From positions 3,968,001 to 4,032,000 of the forward strand of contig NW_025408670.1 in assembly GCF_020360975.1 (NCBI RefSeq): 64,000 bases of DNA. The letters are read 5' to 3'. Both the position numbers and the translations under genes were made by a program. Of this stretch, positions 23,410-37,045 are shown piece after piece. This stretch comes from Hirsutella rhossiliensis (Eukaryota > Ascomycota > Sordariomycetes > Hypocreales > Ophiocordycipitaceae). Positions within the stretch are counted from its first letter, which is position 1. Each line of letters opens with the position of its first letter. The notes beneath the pieces were generated by a model, which ran no database searches, was not told where the DNA came from, and saw nothing but the letters and a program-made list of their open reading frames with translations.

Positions 23410-25308
23410 ATTATCGCGCCGTAAGTAAGATAAGAGGAGATAGCGAACTAAAAGAGAGCCTTAGTAGAAAGGTTTAAAGTAGGTAATAAGGTATAGGTAA
23501 ATATAGCTAAATATATAACTAACTAGCTATATAAGAAGCTCGACTAGCTATACTAGAAGTATACTATAACGAAGGTAGTAAGCTTATATATAGTAGAGCT
23601 TAATATACTAAGGAGGGTATATAAGAAGCTCTATATAGAATTTCTCTATTAAGCGGTAAAGAACCTATTACTTAGATAGGTAGTCGATAACTACTAACTG
23701 CTACTAGTAATTAAGGAGGATAATAAGCTTAAGTATATCGTTAAAGAGATCTAATAAGCGCGGTAAAAGCGGAGGGGGAGGGGTAGATAGTAATAGGTAC
23801 TTATAAAATAGTAAGTATATATAAACCTATTATAGTACCCGCTAGACGACTTTTAAGAGATAGAAGCCTTAAAGAGATTTAAGAGATAGTAGGGAAACGT
23901 AAGGGAGAACGATAAAGGAGGGGTAGGAAAAAGGGATAAAAAGGAGGGCGGAAGATAAAAAAGGGGAAATAGAAGATAAAAGGAGGAGAAAGAGAAAGAG
24001 GTAAAAGATAAAGGACGCTTATTAAAGAATAAGGAAAGGATAAAAAAGAACTATAGTATTAAAGGGAAATAATAAAAGATAGATAAGGGATAGATATAAG
24101 ATAGATAGTAATAAAAGATAGATAAGGACTAAGATAAGGGTAGGATATAATAAGATAAGATATAGATATAGTAGGATATACTAAGGATACTAACTTAATT
24201 TTAACTAACTATAAACGCCCCTTAACTACCGCTTAATTACTTTAAGATATTAAGGTACGTTTAAGCCTAGCGCGTAGATATAGTAGCGCGGGTAAGCTTA
24301 GTATACTAAAATAATAGTTAAAGATAAATAGTAAGATAAGGTTAAAGGAGGAATAAAGTATATATATAAGGGTCGCTTTAATAATTATCGAACGTCCTTT
24401 AAGATATATAGTCTTAAAGGGCGTTAATAGTAGCGATTATATCCTTAGTATACTACTATTATATTAATATCCTATTAAATAAAGTTAAGGGAGAGTAATA
24501 AATAAGAAGGTAGTATAATCTAGTATAAGTATAGGTAAAGTAGTTATAAGTATATAGCGACGCTTAATTTTAATAAGTACTATACTACGTCTTAACGCTT
24601 AGCGATATTATTTAGCCTATATAAGTAAGATAAGGTAGCCGCTATATAATAGTACTATAGGTCGCGCTACGCTTACTAAGAGATATAAGTAGACGTGTTA
24701 ACTAGTATAAAGGTAGTAGAGTATAGTCGCTTAGTATACTAGGAGGCGGGGTACCGCTACGCGGAGTAAAGAAGCTAGCGGGCGTATAAGGGCCTATAAT
24801 AGTTATAATATAGCGCGGCGCGGCGATAGAAGTTAAGTAAAGTAAGGGCGCGCACGTAGAGGGAGTAAAGCTTAAAGGAGGAAAAAGAAAGAAAGAGGGA
24901 GAGGGGATAAAAAAAGGGTATTTATATATAGCGGGGTATACGTATAGTTAGTAAGGTATAGGGGTATATACGTAGAAGAGGGAAGGATAAGGCGGAATAG
25001 GCGTATAAAAGGGTAGTATATAAAGGGATAAGGTAAGCGTAAGGCGGAAGGAAGCGACCGCGTATACTAAGAAAAAGGGGATAGCGATAATAGAAAGGTA
25101 GTAAGAGAGGAATAAGAGCGCTACTAATAAAAAGGGGAGAGTAAGGGTAGTATTATAGGCTATACTTATAAAAGGCTAAGGCTATACTATAGCGATAAAA
25201 CTAAAGTTAAGCTAAAGTAGACCTATATATAGATAGAGCTTAACTTAAACTTAGGCCGAATAATACTTAAATATAAGTCGAGCTAAGGACTAAGGAAGAT
25301 AGATAACT
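23410..25308 (+). mobile_element. Gypsy family 2 fragment (copy 1): integrase tail with chromodomain, and LTR
   Basis: After the copia A TSD, the frame reads F-K-V-G-N-K-V-x-V-N-I (about 23470-23510), then a run like the gypsy integrase C-terminus, and at about 23757-23890 a chromodomain-like segment (VLVKW-x-GY...W-x-PL when TAG is read as former TGG). A Lys/Glu/Gly-rich tail and 3' UTR follow. From about 24060 to 25308 comes LTR-like sequence, which recurs as the split copy at 37046-37601 plus 51595-52274 and ends with the same GATAGATAACTA. Its 5' part is missing; only the short sliver 17055-17105, left of copia A, may belong to it. Confidence 0.7.
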
Positions 25309-25384
25309 ATCGCGATTAAGATAGAGTTTTCCTCCTTTCTCCTTAGCTTTAAATAAATAATTATTTAGCTTTATACTACTATAC
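25309..25384. other. Unassigned junction
   Basis: Short AT-rich sequence between the end of gypsy family 2 and the first base that aligns to the inverted gypsy family 1 copy. It matches neither. It probably marks a deletion or rearrangement breakpoint. Confidence 0.4.
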
Positions 25385-28300
25385 TAAGTATATACTAGCT
25401 CTTAATAACTACTAATAGTATATTTAGTTATATACTAAAAATTCGTTCTTAAAAGGCCTTTAAGCGCGCTACTCTTACTAAATATATTAACTTAAGTAAA
25501 GATCCTATTAATATACTATATACTTATTACTTTAAGGTAAAGAAGATAAATTATTAAATAGCTAAAAATTCTTTACGCTATAATAATTATATTACTAGTA
25601 GTTATCCTTATTATAATAGTATTTTAGTAGCCTCTTCTTATAAGTATCTTTTAATTCTTTTTATATATAGTAGCTAATATATTTCTTTAATAACTAAATT
25701 ATTAGCGGAGTAGTATAAGCTATATTTTAAAGAGAAAGAAGCTAAGGAGGCCTTATTAAAGCTTTAAGTATAGCTTATAAATCTTTAGTTGTAAATATCT
25801 ATTACTATTAATTATTTAGCTTATATCTAAAAGATTTAGAATTATACGTAGGAAAAGAGTTCTAAGTTATTTTATTATAGTATTTAAGAAATAGATATTA
25901 AAGATAGCGTTTTACTTACGCTTAATATATATAAGTATTAAGTAGTAAGTAATATATAATCGTTAAGCGTTCTTAATAAGGCGAATTAGTCCTTATTTAG
26001 TATTAATAAGGAGTTTATAGATCTTAGTCCTTTAATCCTTCTTAAACCTTTTAGTAAAATTATTAAAGTAAAGAGCTATAGTAGGTTAAGTACTTAAGTA
26101 GTTCCTAGGTATTTTCCTTTAGTTTATATCCCTTTTACTTAATAAGGTATTCTTATTACTAACCTTATTTTCTTATATTTAGTATTTATTTTACTTTATA
26201 TTTTTAATCGTCGTTAACTTTAATTTTTTCTTATAGTTTAGCGTTTTATAGCGCTAGTTTTAATAATAAGATATAAAATATTAGGTATATCCGTATTATT
26301 ATTAGTAGCGAAAGTTTATAGTTAACTTTTAAAATAGTTTTCTTAACCTTAAACGGTCTAAGTTTCTTAAAATCTAATTTATTACTTAGTTATTTTATTT
26401 TAATATTTTATTATATAAGGTAGACTATATCTCCCTCTTAAAAGATTAGTCCTTATAATCTTTTCTAATTATAGTAAGTAAATATTCGTTTTTTAATAAA
26501 TTAAAGTTCTTATTATATTTCTTTATATAATTTTTATAGCTAATCTACTTATAGTATTACTTATTTTACTTATAGTCCTTATTAAGTAACCTTAAATACT
26601 TTTAGGTTATATCTATAATTAGTATATACTAGTAAGAGCTTAGTTATTTCTATAACTAAGCTATTATAAGCTAGTTATACTATTTATAGCTATTTAACTT
26701 AATTATTTTATTTATAACTAATATAGTATCGTAAATATTATTTAAGCGTTTAGTTAAGTTATTCTATTTATCTATTTATTTATAGGTAATAAGCTATATA
26801 AAGCTTATATTTCGTCCTTAATTATACTATAAGAGCTTACTAAAACTTAGCTATAAATATACTTCCTTTATTAAAGATAATCTTATTTAATAGTCTATAA
26901 TTACTAATAATTATTTATAGGAATATATATACTAGCTCTTTTATATTACTTACTTCTTTATATAGTAAAAAGTATCTATACTTCGTTAATCTATTAGTAA
27001 TAATAAATATACTATCGTACTTAACGTTAGTTATAAGTTCTTTTAATAGTAATAGCTTTATAATATAGTTAAAAGCTATTAAATCCTATAGTTTCTCTAG
27101 TACTAGTAGCGGTTATAATTCTCTATATAGCTTATATTATTTAGCTTTACTTTATACGTAAAGTCTATATTTTTTAATAACTTATTATACTACTTCCTTA
27201 AGCTATAAAAAGTTATATTATCGTTTAATCTATTTTATTATTCTTTAGATTCCTTAGTATCTATATATTAGATATTTATATATATCTTATATAACTTTAT
27301 CTTATAACGCTAGTAGTATCTAGATTTTATTTTTATATAATAGAACTTCTAAATATTTTATATTATATCCGTTTAGTACTTTATATTCTTTTATCTATTT
27401 TAGGATTTTCTAGTATATTAAGTCGTTAGGTTATACTTTAAATATTATATTTAGCCATTATTACTAATAGTTCTTATTTTCGTTAATTTCTAAGAGCTAT
27501 CCTTTTACTATAGGTGCTCTTATATCGTAATTACTTTATCGACTAAGGGTATTAGCTCGACCGTTTTTTATTCCTTTTCTATAGATTATTTCGTAGTTAA
27601 ATTCTAATAAATATTTAGCTTCGTAGATCTATTATCTATTTAACTATTATATTATTATAAAGTATAAGATATTCTTATAATTTATATAAACCTTAACTTT
27701 ATACTTACTTTTAAGAAGGTAGTATCGAAATTCCTTAAAAGCTTAAATAATTATAAGGAATTCTTTATTATAAATAATATAATTAAGCTCTATACTATAT
27801 AGCTTCTTTAAGTAGAATATAATTAGTTATAGTTTTCCTTTATTATCCTTTTATCTAATTTAGACTCTTAAAGTAAAGTCTAATATATTAGTTTTAAGTT
27901 TAATTTATTATTTTAAATTAAAGGTAGTTAAGACTAGCTCTTATATAATTATAGTTTTAATATATTCGAAAGCTTTATTAGCTTTATCGTCCTATATAAA
28001 TTCTTTTTCCTTCTTTATTAAGTTATATAGTAGTACTATAATCTTTTTAAAATCTTTAATAAATCGTTAGTAGTAATTTATAAATCCTAGGAAACTTTAT
28101 ATATCTTTAATATTCTTTAGCGTTAGCTATTCTTTAACTAAGTTAATTTTATCTTATTATATTTATATCTCTCTTAGTAAGATTATATATCTAAGGAAGT
28201 CTACTTCCTATATATAGAACTTACTTTTCTTTAGTTTAACTAATAACTTTATATTTTAAAGTATATAAAGTACCTTATAAATATATTCCTTATATTCTTC

Positions 28301-30401
28301 TAGGGTATCTAAGAAGATTAAGATATTATCTAAGTATACTACTATAAAGATATCCTAGTATTTATATAGGATATTATTAATTATCTATTAAAAGGTAGCT
28401 AGTATATTTATAAGTCTAAATAGTATTACTAGATATTTAAATAGTCTAAATTTCGTTTTAAAGGCTATTATCTATTTATATCCCTTTTTTATACGTATTA
28501 AGTTATAAGCGCCTTTAAGATTAAGGGCTATAAACTATTTTTTACTATATAGTTAATCTTATAGTTTTAATATAAGCGGTAATAGTATTCGGTCTTTTAT
28601 TATAATATCGTTTAAGCGTTTATAGTTAATAAATAATTATAGCTTACTATTTTTCTTTAAAATAAATATAACTAGGTAGCTTACTTTAAATATTAACGTT
28701 TATATATATCCCTTTTATAGATTCTTATTAAGGTAGTTATATAGCGTTTATAGTTACTTTTCGTTTAAGTTATAAATCTTATAAAACGTTAGCGTTATTT
28801 TATCTTTAAGATAAATTTTATAGTCCTATTAACTATATTTAAGTAACCCTATCTTAAGTTCTTCCTTAAAGAGTTTATTATATTTCTAGTATTCCTAAGG
28901 GATATTCTTTATTTTATCTTATAAGCTTTATTCTTTCTCTTAAGAGCTAGTTTCTCTTAACTTAAGCTCTTTATTAATTTATTTAAGGTCTTTCCTTAAA
29001 GTAGTAATAACTCTTTAGATCTTTATATTATATCCTTTATTTTATTTATATTAAATACTAGGTTATATAGCTATATTAGTTAGTATATAAGTCTTATTAG
29101 TCGATTTTATTATATCCGTTAGTTTAGTTACTATTTTTATTTATATCGCTAAAGCCTATAATAATTTACTTAAATAGTTATCCCTTTATTTTATTTAGTA
29201 GCTAAATTATTATAAAATTTTACTTTCTTTTAAATCTACTAGTCTTAGAAACTTATTTCTTTATTCTAATATAGCTAGCTAGTTTTCTAGTTAATTAGGA
29301 GATTGCTCTCCTATAGCTATAAAAGCTTTAGTTTAAGGTTATATTCTTTAATATCTATAATATTAAAGTTAACTTATTTATCGTAGCCCTAGATATTAAT
29401 ATTAAGGTAATTAATCTTTATATTAATAATTCTATTATTATAGTTAAAGGCCTCTCCTTTAATATTTATAAGTTTATATAGATCTTTCTTATATCTTTAT
29501 ATAAGTCGGTAATAATTAACGACTTTAGGTAAAACGTAATTACTTATTACGCTATAGTTTAAAAGTATATACGCGTAATATCCCGCGATTTAAATATCTA
29601 ATACTATTTAATTACTATAGCTTACCGTTACTACATATAAGGTCCTTAGATCTTATTATATTATACTAGTTTATAGCCCTTTTATAGATAGCATACTTTA
29701 TTTTTTACTTTATCTTTATTTATTTTATTTAGGTATTCTTCTTTAATTTATTATTAATATTATTTCTTTATATTTTTATTATATAGTATTATATTAGGGC
29801 TTAAGAGACTAATTTCTTATAGCTAATTAAAGACTTCTTATTTCTTAATACTATATTATTTATATTATATTACTTTATAGTTAATTATATACTATACTTT
29901 ATAATTTTATTTATTTTTATACTAAAGGTTAAGTTTTTATTTAGCGTCTTTTTATTTTTTATATAGTATTTCTATATCGATTTTTCCTTAGTTAAATATA
30001 GCTTATAGCCTTTATATATATTACTAATAACTTTTTAGTATACTATTATATTATTTATACTATACTTATACTTTTTTATATTTATAAACTCTATAGTTCG
30101 GGTATATATATTTATTATAATCTTCTTTATTATATTTAACTTATTATATAAGTCTTTAAAAGATTAAGGGTTTAAATACCTTAAAGCGAGTAACGTTATA
30201 CTATTCTTTTATTTTAGCGTATTTATAGATTTTATATATCTCTAAAAGATATCTCGTTAATAAACTATAATTATTATAGTATTTAAGTAGCGTGCTATAT
30301 TTAGGTTCTAATAATATAACTTAGTTATTTAGGTAGCGTTAATCGATTTTCTAGTAGTTTAGTTTTATACTTAAGTAGGGTTTTAAAAGTACTTATCCTT
30401 T

Positions 30402-30969
30402 TATAAGGAACGGTCTTCTTACTATAAATAAAGCAGCTATAATATACTCTCTTAATTATATAAGCTAATAAGTAGTATATTAATTATAGATAAAATCTTA
30501 TCCTATAGAGTAAGAATCGCTCGTTATTTTATATATTATTATATATTTAACAGGTTGCCGGTTATCGTATAATCGGGAATCGAAGGAATAGAGCTAGCTT
30601 AAAATACTAGCTAAGACCTTTTAAGAACACCGGCATAACCAACCTCCTTTAAATATAAATATTAGTAGAACCAAGATACTTTTAGATTTACTCGAGGTAT
30701 CACGGAATTCCCTAGTCTTAGGGCTATACGGTAGCCTAAATCTAGTCCTAAAAGGTTCTTCCGTTTAGCTATAATTGTTTATATAAGACAGTATATCTAC
30801 TAGTAAATAGATTAAGAATTATTAACTTTAACACCTCTTCTATATACTAATATATTACTAATAAATTCTATTAAAAATCCTACCTTATACTCCTTCTTCC
30901 CTTCTATTATATAGTCTTACGTAATTCCTTAATTTCCTAAAATTCCGCTTTTACTTATATACCTTAAGA
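30402..30969 (+). repeat. Solo LTR of copia family 2 inside the gypsy copy
   Basis: 568 bp matching the LTRs of element D (39515-40079 and 44780-45347). It is flanked by the exact TSD CCTTT at 30397-30401 and 30970-30974. It is the product of LTR-LTR recombination that removed the internal part. It is more RIP-mutated than the LTRs of D. Confidence 0.92.
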
Positions 30970-32798
30970 CCTTTAAACTTAACTAAGAAGGCGTTATATT
31001 ATACCTTTATCTAAAAGTATATTATATAATCTAGGTAGACGTATAATATCTATAAAACATACTTATAGTACTTATAAGTAAGTAGTATTTATAGATTATC
31101 TTTAAATTTTCCTTATAATTACTATTCTTATTATAAAGATATAAAGGTATCGACTATAGCGATAGCTATAGTATAGTCTCCTTTATATAGTACTAGTTAA
31201 TATTAAATTAATATAGCTTATTAGTTTTCTATAAGAATTTAAGGTATCTATTAGGTTTTAATTTTAAGTATTTCTTTAAATTCTTTAAAGTATAAAGTAT
31301 ATTCTCTAATTATAGTATTTTCCCTTAATAGTAAGGGTAGTAGTATAAGTTCGTTCTTATCTTTTATTTCTCTAAGTATTTCTTATTTTTAAAGCTTATA
31401 TTATTAATACTTCGTTATTCCTCTTTAAGTTATTATCTAAGTTTTATAAGTATAAGGGCTATATTTATATCTTCTTTATTATATTATTTATAAACTACCT
31501 ATTATTATTATTAATATTTATTTTATATATCTTCTTAGAATTATTTACTAGTCTTCTTAATTTAGTCTTAAGAGACTCCTTTAAGGTAAGGGTATTCTAG
31601 TTCTATAAATTTAACTTATTTCTATATTTTAAGATCCCTTTATTATATTATTATAAGGGTTTTCTTTAGTAACTTTAAGAACTATTTAGTACTATTCTTA
31701 TTACTTAGGTAAACTATATATTCGTCGTTATAGTATATAGTCTAACTAAGGAGTTTATACTTTAGTTCCTATTTATTAGTAGCGTTTAAGTATTTCTTAC
31801 CTTTTAAGGCTAGTACTTAATAGGTTTTCTTTTCCTTATAGGGTTATCTATATTCTTTAAAGTAATATCTAAGTTTCCTATAGTTAAAATACTTTCCTTT
31901 ACCTTTTTATATTATACTTAAATTAATTAGTTTAGGATTTATTATATATACCTAGGCTATTTATATTTCGCGCTTTTTCTTATAGTTAGTATATCGGCTA
32001 AAGTTATTTTTATAAGAAGGGTTTTAGTTTCCTCTTTCTTATTTCTTTTCTTACTATCGCGTATACTATCTATAGTTAATTTATACTACTATAGTAATAT
32101 AGTCTAAGAGGTTATTAAGTTGATTTTCCTTATAAAGCTCGTCCTTAACTTCTTTTTTAAGCTTATTATAAAATTATAATATAAGAGGTTCGTTATCTTA
32201 ATTAAGCTTTAAGGTAACTTAATAGAACTTTATAGTATAATCCGATACTAAGATCCTTTATTAAAGTTCTTAAAGTTTCTATTTAGCTTTTTATTCCTTA
32301 TTAGTTATTCTAAATACCTTTATAATAGCTTCTTTAAATCCTTAGAAACTAATAAAGACTTTATCTATCTTATTATCTTATTACGCTAGTTAGTTATTAA
32401 GAAAATCCCTTATAATAGGTTTAAACTAAGTAAGTATTATTCTAGATAAATAATTTCCTATATAAAGTACCTTTTTAACTAGGTCTAAGAGTTTAATAAG
32501 GTAAAACTAATAGTAGGCCTTAAGTTAAGTAAGAAAGTTTCGAAGTATACTATAAGTACTATTAAATAGTCCTAGCTATTTTAGTTTAACTACTTCTCTA
32601 AGGTCCTTAACTTATCTATTACTTCCTCTATTCTTAAGTAACTATACCTTATATTAAAGGGTAATAATCTCGCGTATTATATCCTAAGGCAATATAGTAG
32701 CTCTAGAGTTAGTTAATCTAGCTTACTATATAGGTATATTAATAGTTATAATATTACTTAAAGTAACGCGGTATTATACTAAATAAGAGCTTTTAATA

Positions 32799-33248
32799 TA
32801 TAACGACCGGTATTATTCCTAAGGGATAAACCTATTAAGGGGTTTATATTAGTAGATATAATAAAGCGTAGTCTAAGTAATAATATATATATTACATTAG
32901 TAATAAGTTAAAGGTTATAGACTATAGACTATAACTAAGTAATTAAAATTAAAGATAGAATTATAATAAAGATTTATATTAAAAGCTAGAGAGCTATCTA
33001 TTTAAAGGAGTAAAAGTAAGTAGCTATATATACCTATAAAGACTATCCTTAGATTATAGGCCTAGCTATAATCCCTAACGTTAGATCGTATAGAATATAA
33101 TAATCTTATTAATCCTAGATTACTTAGATCTCTATAATCCCCTTAATCCTATATCTATTAAATAGTTATACTAACTATTTATTTATTAGACCGTATTACG
33201 TACTTAACGCGGTCGACCGTTAGCGGCTTAGTAGCCGTAGTCGTAATA
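32799..33248 (-). repeat. 5' LTR of gypsy family 1 copy 2
   Basis: 450 bp, the same length as 16605-17054, in inverted orientation, running from TATAACGACC to GGTCGTAATA-type ends. Its outer side abuts a truncated copia family 1 copy. Confidence 0.9.
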
Positions 33249-34021
33249 GACCCTTAAAGGGACTACCTAAGGAATAGACTAAAAATCCCCCCTTAAGCTC
33301 TTTATAAAGAAGAGGGCCTCGCTAGCTTATCTTTATACCTATAGCTATAAGGTATATATAATAACTATTAATATATAGCTAAAAAGGAAGAAGAAAAGAA
33401 AGCTTAATCTTAGAGCCTTTATTAGTTACTTTATTAATTATAATTTTATAAATATCTTTTAGATCTAGATTCCTCTTTTATAAAAGGTTATTTTAACTAA
33501 GGATATAATTTTCGACGAATCTAGCTTCTTTAATAGAAAGAAAGATTAATAGCCCCTCTTACTCTTATAACGTTAGCTAATTTAAAAGATCTAAATCCCC
33601 CCTTCTTAATAGTCTTAAGAAGAGGTCTTAGATAAGGAAATAAAAAAAGAAACTAACGTTAAAGTAGTCGAGGATAACGCTAACTTTAAGGAAGAAAAAG
33701 AAGAGGAAGCTACTAGATTAAATAATCTAGATAAAGAAGGAGACTATAGGAAAGCGGTAGAGCTAGAATACGCCTACTTACCTATGCCTCCTCCTATATA
33801 AGAAGAAGATCTAAAAGTAGCTTTTTTAGTTAGTCTTCCTATCTCGACCCTTAAAGGGGTAGGAAAGGCACCTCTCTTAAAGGATTACCTAGCTGCCTTT
33901 TTATCCTTACTTTAAGAAGTAAAGGAAGGTATAGGGCCTAATACGGTTACTAAAGAAGACTAACCTCCCTTATTTCGATCGTTTTTCTAACTTCTATCTA
34001 ACGCCTATAGAAGACGGTTCC

Positions 34022-34589
34022 TCTAAAGGTATATAAGTAAAAGCGGAATTTTAAGAAATTAAGGAATTATATAAGACTACGTAATAAAGGGGAAGAAGGA
34101 GTATAAGGTAGGATTTTTAATAGAATTTATTAGTAATATATTAGTATATAGAAGAGGTATTAAAGTTAATAATTCTATCTCTATTTACTAGTAGATATAC
34201 TATCTTATATAGATAATTATAGCTAAACGGAAGAACCTTTTAGGACTAGGATTAAGCTACTATATAGCTATAAGACTAAGGAATTTAGTAATACCTCGAG
34301 TATATTAGGAAGTGTCTTAGTTCTACTAATATTCGTGTTTAAAGGAGGTTAGTTATACTAGTATTCTTAAGAGGTCTTAGCTAGTATTCTAAGCTAGCTC
34401 TATTTCTTCGATTCCCGATTATATAATAACTAGCAACCCTTTTAATATATAATAATATATAAAATAACGAGCGATTCTTACTCTATATTATAGGATTTTA
34501 TCTATAATTAATATATTACTTATTAGCTTATATAATTAGGAGAGTACGTTATAGCTACTTTATTTATAGTAGGAATACCGTTCCTTATA
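34022..34589 (-). repeat. Solo LTR of copia family 2 inside copia B
   Basis: 568 bp, inverted relative to element D, starting TCTAAAGG and ending CCTTATA. The exact TSD GTTCC lies at 34017-34021 and 34590-34594. Confidence 0.92.
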
Positions 34590-36582
34590 GTTCCTATAGA
34601 GCGTTTATAGTAGGCCGGCTTTTTAAGCTACTATTAGTAAGGAAGGTATATAAAAGAGACCTCCTAGACCTATTAGTAAACTAAAAGTAGCTAGAAAAAC
34701 ACCCTTTTAAAGACTAGTTTTTCTAGGCCTAGAAAGACTACTTAGCCTTATATAAAGAGATAGGGTCTTTTAAAGAGGTCCTTAAGGAAAAGGTAAGAGG
34801 AAAATAGGTCCTTAGCTATAAGTAGGTCTTTATTTATAAGACTAATAAATATAGCTTCTTTTAAAAGTATAAAGCCCGGCTAGTTATCTATAGGAATTAA
34901 TAGGAAAAAGGGGATTTACCTACTAAGGTAACTACCTTAGTAGGGATATCTTTTTAGACCCTTATAGCTATAGTAGCTAAATTCGACCTCGAGCTTAATT
35001 AGATAGATATAGTTAACGCCTTTATTAACTACCTACTTAAGGAAGAAGAAGCTATCTATATATACCTTTTACTAGGCTTTTAATAGCTAGGAAAGGTTCT
35101 ATAGCTTAGGAAAGCTCTATATAGACTATAAAGATTACCCTTTCTTTAGTAATAGTATTTAATAGGTTCCCTTAAAGCCCTAGGCTTTAAGAAAGTCCCT
35201 TAGGAACCGTATATAATATAAAAGGGTAAAATTATAGTCTTCTTCTATATCGATAATATTATCTAAGCCTACCTAAAAGAGGAAGAAGCTATAACTAAGG
35301 AGGCTATATAAGGCCTATAATAAAAGTATAAGATAACTAAGCTAAGGGAGCTAAAGTAGTTCTTAGGGATATAAATCCTTTAAAATTAGTCCTAATAGAC
35401 TATCTAGCTTACTTAGGACGCCTATATCGATAAGGTCGCTTATAAATTCCTTTTTAATTCCCTCGATAAGAAGCTTCCCTTTATACTTATAATAGATAAA
35501 GAGCTTTTACTTAGTCTATCCTTTTAGGCTAGGGAGTAAGAGAAATACTAATATTAATAGAAGGTAGGCTCCTTACTTTTTTTAGCTATTTTTACTAAAC
35601 CGGATATCTCTTTTATAGTCTCTTAGCTAGCTAAGTATAACTAAAATCCTAACCCTAGGCATTAAGAAGTAGTAAATAGAGCTATCCTTTATCTTTATTT
35701 AATAAGATTATATAGTCTATACTTAGGAGGGTAGGAAAGAAAGAAATTAGCTACTAAAATCTTCCTTTATTTAAGCGATTCGTCCTTTATATATAATCCC
35801 TTAAATAGAAAGAGCTTATAGGGGTATATTATATCCCTTTTTAAAGGAACTATTGCTTAAAGAGCTTTAAAGTAAGCTACCGTTACTATATTAAGTATAG
35901 AAGCAGAGCTACTAGCTCTTTTAAAAGTATTAAAAGAAGCGATTTTCCTTAGCTAGCTACTTATTTCTTTATAACTATAAATTCTATCCCTATTAGCTAT
36001 AGAATATAATAATATATAGACTATATAGATTCTTATAAAGGAAAATAGTAAGCTATCGACCTAGCTATAGTATATTAATATCTATTAGTATTAGTTACGC
36101 TAAGAGGTCTAAAGGGGACTTATTTCCGTTTATTAAGTTCTAATAGTATTAATAAAAGCTAACGGTATTACGAAGCCCTTACTAAAGTAAAAGCTAGCTA
36201 TCTTTTTATAGTAAATTAAGCTAGAAGACGTTTAAGAAAAGCTATCCTTAAAAGCCCGCCTTAAGAGTCTATAAGAGGAGCTAATAGTATATATAAGAAG
36301 GTAACGTCTATAGCTAAAGAAAAGGAAGAGGTTTTCCCCTTTAAAGGGCCCCCTATTTTAATTAGGTTTTTCCCTTTAAAAAAGGCCCCCTTTCTTATAA
36401 GACTTTCCTCTCTTTAAGCCCCTATTCCTTAAGTAGGTCTAAAAGAGCCTAGGGACCTAAAAGGGCCCTTACTTTCCTTAAGTAAAGGGAGAAGTATAAA
36501 GCTAAGAACCTCCTCTATATACTTACTAGCCCGAAGCTATATTAGCTATACCCTTAAGGGGCAAGCTATTGCTAAGGGGGTA

Positions 36583-37045
36583 TATCGCGAAGCGTAGCTT
36601 AATTTTATAGTTCTTAGAGATATCCCTTAGTACGAGGGACCTAGGAAGCTAAAAACACTTAGTATAGAAGAAGGAAGAAGGAGCTAAAAAGAGGTATAAA
36701 AAGGAGGGTAGGAGTATAAGGGGAAGTATAAGTAGCGAGAGATAAGACGGATATACCGGTAACGGCTAAAAAGGGGGGGGGAAACTAGTAAAAAGCTTAG
36801 TAGTTAAAAGGATATTAGTAGCTTCTTTAAGTAAGATCTTCTTTATTAATTAAGGTACTAGGTAGGTATAAAAAGGGGCGTTAGATAGAGGAAAGAAGGA
36901 TAATTAAGGAAATATAATAACTACTCCCCTACCTTTATTGCTACTCCTATAATAATTAAATCTCTCTACCTTACCTATCCGACCCCTTACTTTTAATTTT
37001 ACCTTTATATATTTTTATATACTTCTTATATCTCTTTACGCGAGA
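36583..37045 (+). repeat. 3' LTR of copia B
   Basis: It opens TATCGCGAAG (RIP form of TGTCGCGAAG) and ends TACGCGAGA. It matches the copia A LTRs. Confidence 0.88.

Larger units (their letters stand above)
25385..33248 (-). mobile_element. Gypsy family 1, copy 2 (inverted), 3' LTR missing
   Basis: Read on the minus strand it follows copy 1 from its LTR (32799-33248) through the whole internal region. The RT catalytic motif reads Y-L-D-N (28325-28336) where copy 1 has YLDD. The 3' end breaks off near 25385, before the 3' LTR. A solo copia family 2 LTR interrupts it at 30402-30969. All reading frames are destroyed by RIP-type stops. Confidence 0.88.
33249..37045 (+). mobile_element. Copia family 1, copy B, 5' truncated
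   Basis: It aligns with copy A from about 20195 to the end, so gag and much of pol are missing on the left, where the gypsy LTR abuts. The RT motif is Y-I-D-N (35246-35257) instead of YVDD. The 3' LTR is 36583-37045. A solo LTR of copia family 2 is inserted at 34022-34589. Downstream sequence is gypsy family 2, so this copy landed in that element. Confidence 0.88.
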
